Assembly (NCBI GenBank): GCA_023424135.1 | Contig: JAFAEH010000147.1 | Location: 1-32,857, forward strand | Length of the DNA: 32,857 nucleotides | Reading direction: 5' to 3' | From: Actinomycetes bacterium | GTDB taxonomy: Bacteria > Actinomycetota > Actinomycetes > Actinomycetales > Cellulomonadaceae | Part shown: piece by piece, positions 27,797 to 32,857 of the stretch | Layout of the letters: every line of letters starts with the position of its first letter | Position numbering within the stretch: the stretch's first letter is position 1 | The notes under the pieces: generated by a model | What the model was told of the DNA's origin: nothing | Seen by the model: the letters and a program-made list of their open reading frames with translations, nothing else | Databases searched by the model: none | Translations under genes and position numbers: made by a program

Positions 27797-28327
27797 GTGA
27801 GCCCGACACGCTGGCGAGACGCCCTGCGCGGTGCCGCGCGGCGACTGCTGACCGCACCGTCCGCCCGCCCCGGCCCGGCGGCCCCCGGTCGCGCGGGCTC
27901 CCCGAGCCCTGCGGACGACCGCGCCGCGGCCCCGCAGGAGCGCGCCGTGCGACCCGGGTACGCACCTCGCGCCGACGGGCGTCCCGACCCGGGCGAGGTC
28001 GTCTGGACGTGGGTGCCCTACGAGGACGACCCGGCGCGGGGCAAGGACCGCCCGGTGCTCGTCCTGGCGCTCGAGGGCGACGACGTCGTGGCCCTCATGC
28101 TCACGAGCAAGGACCACGACCGCGACACGGCCGACGAGGCACGCCACGGCCGTGTGTGGATGGATGTCGGCACGGGCGGCTGGGACTCGCGACGGCGCCC
28201 CAGCGAGGCGCGGCTCGACCGGCTGCTGCGGCTGCCGGCGCACGCGGTGCGCCGCGAGGGTGCCGCGCTGGACCGGGGGACGTACGACGAGGTCGTGCGT
28301 GCCGCCGGTCGACTGCACGGCTGGTAG
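27797..28327 (+). CDS. PemK/MazF-like family protein, no visible antitoxin
   Basis: 176 residues from GTG 27797. The first ~62 residues are basic and Pro/Ala-rich, probably disordered. The C-terminal ~110 residues resemble the PemK/MazF ribonuclease fold: GEVVWTWVPYEDDPARGKDRPVLVLAL aligns with the usual strand 1-2 region including the RPVLV block, then VVALMLTSKDHD and RVWMDVGTGGWD. MazF toxins cut mRNA, but no antitoxin-sized gene lies beside this one; the neighbours are rpsT and the ATP-grasp operon. It may be a housekeeping actinobacterial relative and not a toxin. Activity is unproven. Confidence 0.82.
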   Translation: MSPTRWRDALRGAARRLLTAPSARPGPAAPGRAGSPSPADDRAAAPQERAVRPGYAPRADGRPDPGEVVWTWVPYEDDPARGKDRPVLVLALEGDDVVALMLTSKDHDRDTADEARHGRVWMDVGTGGWDSRRRPSEARLDRLLRLPAHAVRREGAALDRGTYDEVVRAAGRLHGW

Positions 28328-28330
28328 CAT
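28325..28330 (+). promoter_or_regulatory. Probable -10 box of rpsT
   Basis: TAGCAT overlaps the stop codon of the PemK-like gene and lies about 140 bases before rpsT. No convincing -35 box is seen. Confidence 0.5.
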
Positions 28331-28336
28331 GGTCGA

Positions 28337-28471
28337 TCGCGTGTCCGCCTGGGTCGGCGGTCACGGGTGCAGGCCTTTCCCGAGGGTGTCCCCACGCCCC
28401 AGTCCTGGCGCTGCGCATGCCCTCGACGACCTGTCAGATCGCTTCGGCGACCACACCAAGAGAGTCCACAC
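28337..28471 (+). promoter_or_regulatory. 5' leader of rpsT with hairpin
   Basis: About 135 untranslated bases precede rpsT. A stem at 28341-28364 pairs GTG-T-CCGCC with GGCGG-T-CAC. S20 is known to control its own translation in other bacteria, so the leader could be regulatory; I do not recognise a catalogued leader motif here. Confidence 0.45.
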
Positions 28472-28732
28472 GTGGCGAACATCAAGTCCCAGATCAAGCG
28501 CATCCGCACGAACGAGAAGGCCCGGCTGCGGAACAAGGCCGTCAAGTCGGAGCTGAAGACGTACGTGCGTCGCGTCCGCGAGGCCGTCGCCGGCGGCGAC
28601 AAGGACGCTGCGGCGACCGCACTGACGGTCGCGTCGCGCAAGCTCGACAAGGCTGTCTCGAAGGGCGTCATCCACGCCAACCAGGCCGCCAACCGCAAGT
28701 CGGCGCTCGCGAAGGCCGTCCAGAGCCTCTGA
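28472..28732 (+). CDS. rpsT: 30S ribosomal protein S20
   Basis: 86 residues, the normal size. bS20 binds 16S rRNA early in 30S assembly. ANIKSQIKRIRTNEKARLRNKAVKSELKTYVRRV at the start and GVIHANQAANRKSALAKAVQSL at the end are diagnostic, and the protein is Lys/Arg-rich. The start is GTG at 28472 behind an AGAGAG site. It has its own promoter and a strong terminator. In mycobacteria rpsT and holA are neighbours; here a regulatory cassette separates them. Confidence 0.98.
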   Translation: MANIKSQIKRIRTNEKARLRNKAVKSELKTYVRRVREAVAGGDKDAAATALTVASRKLDKAVSKGVIHANQAANRKSALAKAVQSL

Positions 28733-28788
28733 GGCCCCACGCGGCTCCACCCGCGCGGTCGGACGGCCTCGGCCGTTCCACGAACGTC

Positions 28789-28824
28789 GGAAGGGCGACA
28801 CCCCGTGAGGGTGTCGCCCTTTCC
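28789..28824 (+). terminator. Intrinsic terminator of rpsT
   Basis: GGGCGACACCC (28793-28803), loop CGTGA, then GGGTGTCGCCC (28809-28819) and TTTCC. The stem extends through two A-T pairs on the outside. It lies 57 bases after the stop and is the best intrinsic terminator in the window. Confidence 0.9.
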
Positions 28825-28917
28825 GTCGTTCGCGTCGCCCCGGGCGCACGTGCCGTGCGACGGCGGACGCCCGAGGTCGGCCGACCTCGGGCGTCCGAAC
28901 GCTCGACGCTCGACCGC

Positions 28918-30246
28918 TCAGCCTCCGAGCGACCAGGTCTCGCGCGGCGCACCCGTCGGCACCGACGGCTGGAAGCCGGCCTCGCGCAGCGCCCGGTCGA
29001 ACGCACGGGCGGCCGCGTCGACGTCACCACGCCGCAGGTAGCGGTCACCCAGGTCACGCCACACCCCGGCCGAGTGGCGGGTCGCCGCCATCATCCCGAG
29101 CATGTCGGCGCCCCACTGGAACGACGCGGCCGCACCCTCGTGGTCGCCACGCGCGTCCAGCACGTCGCCGAGCGCGATGTGCGCGGTCGCAGCCTCGAGC
29201 CGCGGTGCGTCGCCCAGGCCCGCGAGGGCGGCTCGTGCGTCCGCCTCGGCCGCGGCGTCGTCGCCGAGCAGCAGGTGCGCCCGCGACCGCTCGACCTGCA
29301 GCCGCGCGATGTCGAGCGCCGAGCCGATCGCGCTCAGACCGGGCTCGGCCTTGTCGATCTGCTCGAGCGCGGCCCGCGGCTCCGCCGGCTCCGAGCGCAG
29401 CAGCAGCCACGCGTAGTTGACGCGCAGCCGAGGCAGGTCACGGTCGGGCTCACCCTCGGACAGCAGCGCGAGCGCACGCTCCGTGTAGCGCTGGGCCAGC
29501 TCGTAGTCGCGCCGCTGCTCGGCCACGAGCGCGGCGTTCCAGTAGACGCTGCCCCGGCCCCGCGGCGTGCCCAACGACTCGGCGAGACGGACGAGCTCGG
29601 CGGCGCGGTGCGTCGCGTACAGCAGGTCGCCGCGCTCGACGTACGCCCACAGGACCGTCGAGGCCAGTCGCAGGTGCTCGTCGGTGCCGACCAGGTCCGC
29701 ACCGTCGAGCTCGCCCAGGGTGCGCTCGCCGACCTCGACCGCGCGGTGCAGGTCGCCCGCCTCGAGGTAGCAGCCGACCAGCGCCGTCGTCAGGACCGCG
29801 GCGCGCAGGTGGTCGGGCCGCTGCTGCGTCTCCGCCAGCAGCGGCTCGAGCAGCGTGATCGCCGTCTCGAGCTCACCCAGCAGCTCGTGGGCGCGGGCGA
29901 GCGTCGTGAGCGCCTCGACCTTGAGCGTCGACGTCACCACGGACAGGTCTAGCGCACCGATGCGCTGGACCGTGCCCGCGGCGTCACCGCTGGCCAGGTC
30001 GAGACGCGCGTAGTCGAGCTCCAGCCGGGTGCGGGCCTCGTTCGGCCCGTCCTCCCCGTGCTTCAGGTACTCGAGCGTGGTGCCCAGGCGTTCGGCGAGG
30101 ACGCCGAGCGCGGAGTCGGTCGGCTCGCGGTGGCCGGCCTCGATCAGGGAGATGTAGCTGGGCGAGAAGGCACTGCCCGCGAGGGCCGTCTGGGAGAGCC
30201 CAGCGGCCAACCGCGCCTCGCGGACGCGGTCACCGATAGTCGTCAT
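28918..30246 (-). CDS. XRE-family regulator with long TPR-like domain (possible peptide receptor)
   Basis: 442 residues. An N-terminal Cro/C1-type HTH spans ~4-62 (IGDRVREARLAAGLSQTALAG...SYISLIEAGHREPTDSALGVLAERLG). The remaining ~370 residues are helical, with repeated TPR-like units such as ALTTLARAHELLGELETAITLLEPLL, NAALVAEQRRDYELAQRYTERALALL, AHIALGDVLDARGDHEGAAASFQWGADML and GDRYLRRGDVDAAARAFDRALREAG. This HTH+TPR build matches RRNPP regulators (Rgg, PlcR, PrgX), which bind small secreted peptides. A secreted peptide gene lies just upstream on the same strand. A perfect TACAAT sits eight bases before the ATG, so the mRNA is probably leaderless, and GTCAT-N7-ATGAC overlaps it, suggesting autoregulation. 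Peptide binding is inferred; it could instead be an ordinary TPR regulator. Confidence 0.92.
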   Translation of the reverse strand: MTTIGDRVREARLAAGLSQTALAGSAFSPSYISLIEAGHREPTDSALGVLAERLGTTLEYLKHGEDGPNEARTRLELDYARLDLASGDAAGTVQRIGALDLSVVTSTLKVEALTTLARAHELLGELETAITLLEPLLAETQQRPDHLRAAVLTTALVGCYLEAGDLHRAVEVGERTLGELDGADLVGTDEHLRLASTVLWAYVERGDLLYATHRAAELVRLAESLGTPRGRGSVYWNAALVAEQRRDYELAQRYTERALALLSEGEPDRDLPRLRVNYAWLLLRSEPAEPRAALEQIDKAEPGLSAIGSALDIARLQVERSRAHLLLGDDAAAEADARAALAGLGDAPRLEAATAHIALGDVLDARGDHEGAAASFQWGADMLGMMAATRHSAGVWRDLGDRYLRRGDVDAAARAFDRALREAGFQPSVPTGAPRETWSLGG

Positions 30247-30251
30247 GGCAA

Positions 30252-30268
30252 GTCATTGTACGTATGAC
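30252..30268. promoter_or_regulatory. Inverted repeat over the XRE-TPR promoter
   Basis: GTCAT (30252-30256), seven bases, ATGAC (30264-30268). The -10 box TACAAT (minus strand, 30260-30255) lies within it. A further GTCAT at 30242-30246 is spaced exactly ten bases from the first, about one helical turn. The same GTCAT-N7-ATGAC arrangement occurs at 30724-30740. Confidence 0.6.
30255..30260 (-). promoter_or_regulatory. -10 box of the leaderless XRE-TPR gene
   Basis: TACAAT on the minus strand differs from TATAAT at one base and ends eight bases before the ATG at 30246. No ribosome-binding site precedes that ATG. Confidence 0.7.
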
Positions 30269-30302
30269 GTCCGTGAACGCCATCCCCCGGGCGCGAACGG
30301 CG

Positions 30303-30341
30303 CGTCAGGCACCTCGCACGACGTCGTGGAGGCGCCTGACG
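30303..30341 (-). terminator. Strong hairpin between the peptide gene and the regulator
   Basis: An 18-bp stem pairs 30303-30321 with 30324-30341, with one G-U wobble, one bulged base and a very tight CG-centred loop. It lies 72 bases past the peptide stop and would separate the peptide transcript from the regulator, or act as an attenuator. Confidence 0.7.
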
Positions 30342-30413
30342 GCACGTCCGGGAAGAGATGGTGGGCGCGACGGACGACGGCAGCCGTCACGTCGCACCCA
30401 CCGGACGCGTCGC

Positions 30414-30542
30414 TCAGACGAAGTCCTTGCAGCAACCGCTCGCGCCGCCGCTCAGCGACACGGAGGCCGTGACCGCCGGGGCACCGACGACGAGCGAGCC
30501 GACGATCGCGAGAGCGGCGAGTGCACTGGTGAGGGGCTTCAT
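30414..30542 (-). CDS. Small secreted Cys-Cys peptide (candidate signal peptide precursor)
   Basis: 42 residues from ATG 30542, preceded by AGGAG six bases upstream, one of the best ribosome sites in the window. MKPLTSALAALAIVGSLVVGAPAVTA is a textbook signal peptide: a Lys, a hydrophobic core, and cleavage predicted after AVTA. The remainder, SVSLSGGASGCCKDFV, is 16 residues with adjacent cysteines. I do not recognise a family. The size, secretion signal and position upstream of an HTH-TPR regulator fit a peptide pheromone precursor. Alternatives are a small bacteriocin-like or cell-envelope peptide. The expected promoter lies in 30570-30720; TTGTGA with GAATCT is a weak guess. Confidence 0.8.
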   Translation of the reverse strand: MKPLTSALAALAIVGSLVVGAPAVTASVSLSGGASGCCKDFV

Positions 30543-30624
30543 GTCGTTCTCCTGTCCGAAAGGCTCCGGGCACCTGGTGGCTGGACGTCGACGGCCCGCC
30601 AGGTCGGGACACGTCGTGCGACAG

Positions 30625-30638
30625 GGTGACACATCACC
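30625..30638. promoter_or_regulatory. Short palindrome upstream of the peptide gene
   Basis: GGTGA-CACA-TCACC is a perfect 14-base dyad about 85 bases upstream of the peptide start, in the intergenic region shared with the EAL gene. It could be an operator or leader element. Confidence 0.35.
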
Positions 30639-30723
30639 GCGATCCGTGCGAGACCCGGGCGCCCGAACGAGTCGATCCAGATTCCACCCGTCGATGACAT
30701 CATCACAAGTCCTGACATGTGGT

Positions 30724-30740
30724 GTCATGGGGCTCATGAC
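30724..30740. promoter_or_regulatory. Inverted repeat over the EAL gene start (matches regulator promoter)
   Basis: GTCAT (30724-30728), seven bases, ATGAC (30736-30740). Same half-sites and spacing as the repeat over the XRE-TPR promoter. It is embedded in a cluster of related TGAC/GTCA sites (ATGAC at 30694, TGACA-N5-TGTCA at 30713-30727). It spans both candidate start codons of the EAL gene. Confidence 0.55.
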
Positions 30741-31464
30741 ATCGGACGACCCGGACGCGACGCTCGCCCAGCTCGGTGCCGCCGTGGACGCGGCGATCCC
30801 CCGTGCCCTGCGCCGCGCCTGGGAGCAGCACCTCGGCAACGAGCGCGTGCTCGTCGCCCGTCAGGGCATCTACTCGGCGCACGGGCGGCCCTTCGCGTAC
30901 CAGCTCTCGTACCGCGCGCCCGGCCACCACCCGGAGGTCGCGCGGACGTGGGGTCCGCTCGAGCACGAGCGCGCCACCGACCACGTGCTGCGCGCCACGT
31001 TCGGCCGGGCGGACCTCGAGCACGTGGCGCACGGGCGCCTGCTGTTCGTCCGGTGCCCGCGCGCCTACCTCGTCGGCGACCTTCCCGTGCCCGCCCGGCC
31101 GGACCGCCTGGTCATCGAGCTCAGCACCGCGACCCGCGTCGACGCCGCCGCCCTCGCCGGGCTGCGACGGCTGCGGGAGCAGGGGTTCCGCATCGCCCTC
31201 CCGGCGTTCACCGACCGCCCCGAGCAGCGTCGGGTCCTGCCGCACGCCGACTTCGTCAAGGTCGACGTCCGCGACCTCGACGTCGAGGGGCACCCCGTGG
31301 TGCGCGTGGCGCGCTCGTTCGGGGCGATGCTCGTCGCGGAGTACGTCGAGACCCCGGCCGCGCTGCGCCACGCACGCGACCTCGGGTTCACGCTGTTCCA
31401 GGGCAACCTCATCGAGCGCGCGGGCGTCCTCGACCGTGCGGGCGCGCGGCCGGCCGACGGCTGA
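30727..31464 (+). CDS. Degenerate EAL-domain protein
   Basis: 245 residues from ATG 30727 (ATG at 30736 is the alternative). The EAL fold is recognised from VLVARQGIYSAHGRPFAYQLSYR at the start, LVIELSTAT, the KVDVRDL strand, and the family ending MLVAEYVETPAALRHARDLGFTLFQGNLI. Active EAL domains hydrolyse cyclic di-GMP. Here the E-x-L signature is YQLSYR, the DDFG-type loop is PAFTD, and the metal-binding Asn and Asp positions are not seen; only the late Glu (AEYVET) remains. It is probably a sensor or scaffold related to YuxH without the HDOD half. It is divergent from the peptide gene, and the shared operator links it to the XRE-TPR regulator. Confidence 0.82.
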   Translation: MGLMTSDDPDATLAQLGAAVDAAIPRALRRAWEQHLGNERVLVARQGIYSAHGRPFAYQLSYRAPGHHPEVARTWGPLEHERATDHVLRATFGRADLEHVAHGRLLFVRCPRAYLVGDLPVPARPDRLVIELSTATRVDAAALAGLRRLREQGFRIALPAFTDRPEQRRVLPHADFVKVDVRDLDVEGHPVVRVARSFGAMLVAEYVETPAALRHARDLGFTLFQGNLIERAGVLDRAGARPADG

Positions 31465-31544
31465 CGGAGGACCAGACCCGCGCACGCGTCGCGACCCTGC
31501 ACGTCCGGTCCCCTGCACCACGCCCCAGCGCCGGTCACGGCACG

Positions 31545-31570
31545 ACCCGTCCGGACGCGTCCGGACGGGT
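31545..31570. terminator. 26-bp perfect palindrome between convergent genes
   Basis: 31545-31557 (ACCCGTCCGGACG) is the exact reverse complement of 31558-31570, with no spacer. It contains two direct CGTCCGGACG units. It lies between the EAL and holA gene ends, where a bidirectional terminator is expected; a protein-binding dyad is possible. Nothing else is seen in 31465-31671. Confidence 0.6.
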
Positions 31571-31671
31571 GACACGGGGTGCGGCGACCCGCGCCCGGCC
31601 CCGCCGACGGTGCACCAGTCCCCTGTGACCACGGCCGAGCGCACCACGTGACAGGCGCCGCGGCCTGCCCG

Positions 31672-32637
31672 TCAGCGCTCGACGGCCCCCGCGACACGCA
31701 GGACGGCCCGCTCGACCGCGAAGCGTGGATCACGTCCCTCGCCCTTGACCTCGGCGTCCGCCTGGGCGACCGCCCCGATCGCGACCGCGAGGCCCTCGGG
31801 GGTCCAACGGCGCAGGTCCTGCGTCGCGCGGTCCACCTGCCACGGCGCCATCCCCAGCTCGCGCGCCGCAGCGGCGCCCCGTCCACGCACCGCACCGACC
31901 TTCGCCAAGGTGCGCAGCCGCGCGGCCACCGCCGCGACGATCGGGACCGGGTCGAGCCCCGTCGCGAGCGCGTGCCGCAGCAGCGCGACCGCACGTCCGG
32001 CGTCGCCCGCGACGGCCGCGTCGGCCACCTGGAAGCCTGTCGCCTCGACCCGACCGCCGTGGTAGCGCTGCACGTCCTCCTCGGCGATCAGCCCGGTGGT
32101 GTCCGCCACGAGCTGCGCGCACGCGGCGGCGAGCTCACGCAGGTCGGACCCGACCGCCTCGACCAGTGCGCGCACGGCGCGCGCATCGGCCCGACGGCCC
32201 GCCCGGCGCAGCTCGTCGGTGACGAACCCGGTCTTGTCGGCGTCGGTGCGGACCTGGTCGCACGCCACGGTCGGCACCTGCTCACGCCGGGCGGCGTCGA
32301 GCAGCCGCTTGCCGCGCTGCCCGCCGCCGTGCCGCAGCACCACCACGACGTCGGGTGCCGCGGCGCCGAGGTAGGCCTCGGCGTCGAGCAGGAGCGCGTC
32401 ACCGGCGCGTTCGACGCCCTCGACGAGCACGACCTTCGCCTCGGCGAACAGCGACGGGCTCGTCAGCACCGACAGCTCACCCGCCGAGTAGGTGGCCGCG
32501 TCGACCCGCGTCACCTCCACGTCGGGGTCCTGCTCGCGCACGAGCGTGACGATCCGCTCGCACGCGCGCTCCGCGAGGAGCTCCTCCGACCCGCTGACGA
32601 GCACGACGGGCGCCGGTGCGGCCTGCGACCACGTCAC
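31672..32637 (-). CDS. holA: DNA polymerase III subunit delta
   Basis: 321 residues from GTG 32637. HolA is the clamp-loader subunit that opens the beta clamp. PVVLVSGSEELLAERACERIV, EVTRVDAATYSAGELSVLTSPSLFAEAKVVLVEG and the GSDLRELAAACAQLVADT segment are typical, and the C-terminal domain includes LLRHALATGLDPVPIVAAVAARLRTLAKV. The frame opens further to a GTG at 32718, adding a basic low-complexity stretch. I prefer 32637 because it overlaps the stop of the upstream frame as GTGA, the usual junction in this genome. The ribosome site is weak with either start. Confidence 0.92.
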   Translation of the reverse strand: MTWSQAAPAPVVLVSGSEELLAERACERIVTLVREQDPDVEVTRVDAATYSAGELSVLTSPSLFAEAKVVLVEGVERAGDALLLDAEAYLGAAAPDVVVVLRHGGGQRGKRLLDAARREQVPTVACDQVRTDADKTGFVTDELRRAGRRADARAVRALVEAVGSDLRELAAACAQLVADTTGLIAEEDVQRYHGGRVEATGFQVADAAVAGDAGRAVALLRHALATGLDPVPIVAAVAARLRTLAKVGAVRGRGAAAARELGMAPWQVDRATQDLRRWTPEGLAVAIGAVAQADAEVKGEGRDPRFAVERAVLRVAGAVER

Positions 32638-32857
32638 GCCCGCCGGGGTCGACGAGCCGCGACCGCGACCGGATCCACCTGCGGACCGGGACGAACGAGC
32701 GGGGGTACGTGCTGCCACGCGCCCAGCCTGCCAGACCCTGCCGACACCGACGTCCGCACGGTCGGGGCGACGTCGCCGCTGCGCTCCCCCGGCGGCCCGG
32801 CGGACGACGTGGCGGGGCGGCGCAGGACCAGCGCGGCCGCGCCGACCACGACGAGCG
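32634..32857 (-). CDS. C-terminal end of a gene upstream of holA (possibly comEC)
   Basis: 74 codons open to the window edge and stop at 32634 with a GTGA overlap onto holA. The sequence begins with a hydrophobic stretch (LVVVGAAALVLRRP) and continues as a Pro/Ser/Arg-rich tail ending RRPRRA. In actinobacteria the gene before holA is normally comEC, a multi-pass DNA-uptake channel, and a final helix plus tail would fit a form lacking the metallo-beta-lactamase domain. The identification rests on position only. Confidence 0.5.
   Translation of the reverse strand, partial: LVVVGAAALVLRRPATSSAGPPGERSGDVAPTVRTSVSAGSGRLGAWQHVPPLVRPGPQVDPVAVAARRPRRA

Noticed and set aside
28331..28471. Possible small RNA or riboswitch before rpsT
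   Set aside because: One modest hairpin only and no recognisable riboswitch core; listed as a leader instead.
30276..30720. att sites or target-site duplication around the regulator cassette
   Set aside because: No matching direct repeats at the two edges and no integrase or transposase gene in the window.
32637..32718. N-terminal extension of HolA
   Set aside because: Basic low-complexity sequence outside the conserved family start, overlapping the upstream gene whose stop couples to GTG 32637. Not excluded entirely.

Overview
The window comes from a very GC-rich actinobacterium, most likely a Cellulomonas-like member of the Micrococcales; the genus is inferred from GC content and gene content. 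Supporting signs are strong G/C at third codon positions, frequent GTG starts, ATGA/GTGA stop-start overlaps, a mycothiol-type DinB-fold enzyme, DUF3097, a PPDK and a CIRCE-controlled hrcA-dnaJ. From memory, the backbone order (era, CNNM protein, ybeY, phoH, rsmE, dnaJ, hrcA, hemW, lepA, transglutaminase, alpha-E, ATP-grasp, rpsT, holA, comEC-like) follows a block conserved from Mycobacterium to Micrococcales, so most of the window is chromosomal core.

Layout. 1-5030 (minus): phoH, ybeY, CNNM/CBS protein, era and a membrane-anchored alpha/beta hydrolase in one tightly coupled operon. 5254-7965 (plus): pyruvate phosphate dikinase. 8120-11135 (minus): CIRCE, hrcA, dnaJ, rsmE. 11209-14164: DUF3097 protein, a multi-pass membrane protein and two tandem DUF4870 proteins. 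14253-17699 (minus): a response regulator and histidine kinase overlapping hemW. 17741-21460 (plus): a three-gene ferric-iron ABC transporter behind a DtxR/IdeR-type iron box. 21461-23338 (minus): lepA, whose stop codon abuts the transporter operon. 23475-24266 (plus): a mycothiol-dependent-isomerase-like protein. 24361-27700 (minus): the transglutaminase / alpha-E / ATP-grasp triad. 27797-28732 (plus): a PemK-like protein and ribosomal protein S20.

The most interesting part is 28918-31464, an apparent accessory block between rpsT and holA. It encodes an XRE-family regulator with a long TPR-like domain. Upstream of it on the same strand is a 42-residue secreted peptide gene ending in a Cys-Cys motif, with a strong ribosome-binding site. 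Divergent from the peptide gene is a catalytically degenerate EAL-domain protein. The same inverted repeat, GTCAT-N7-ATGAC, lies over the regulator's -10 box and over the start of the EAL gene. Together these resemble a peptide-sensing (RRNPP-like) regulatory cassette, which would be unusual in an actinobacterium. The function is inferred; the sequence elements are directly visible.

Other patterns: several genes appear leaderless (a TAnnnT box 6-8 bases before the start codon), and most convergent gene ends carry long hairpins or short tandem duplications. The window ends inside a gene on each side: the hydrolase on the left and a probable comEC-like gene on the right.
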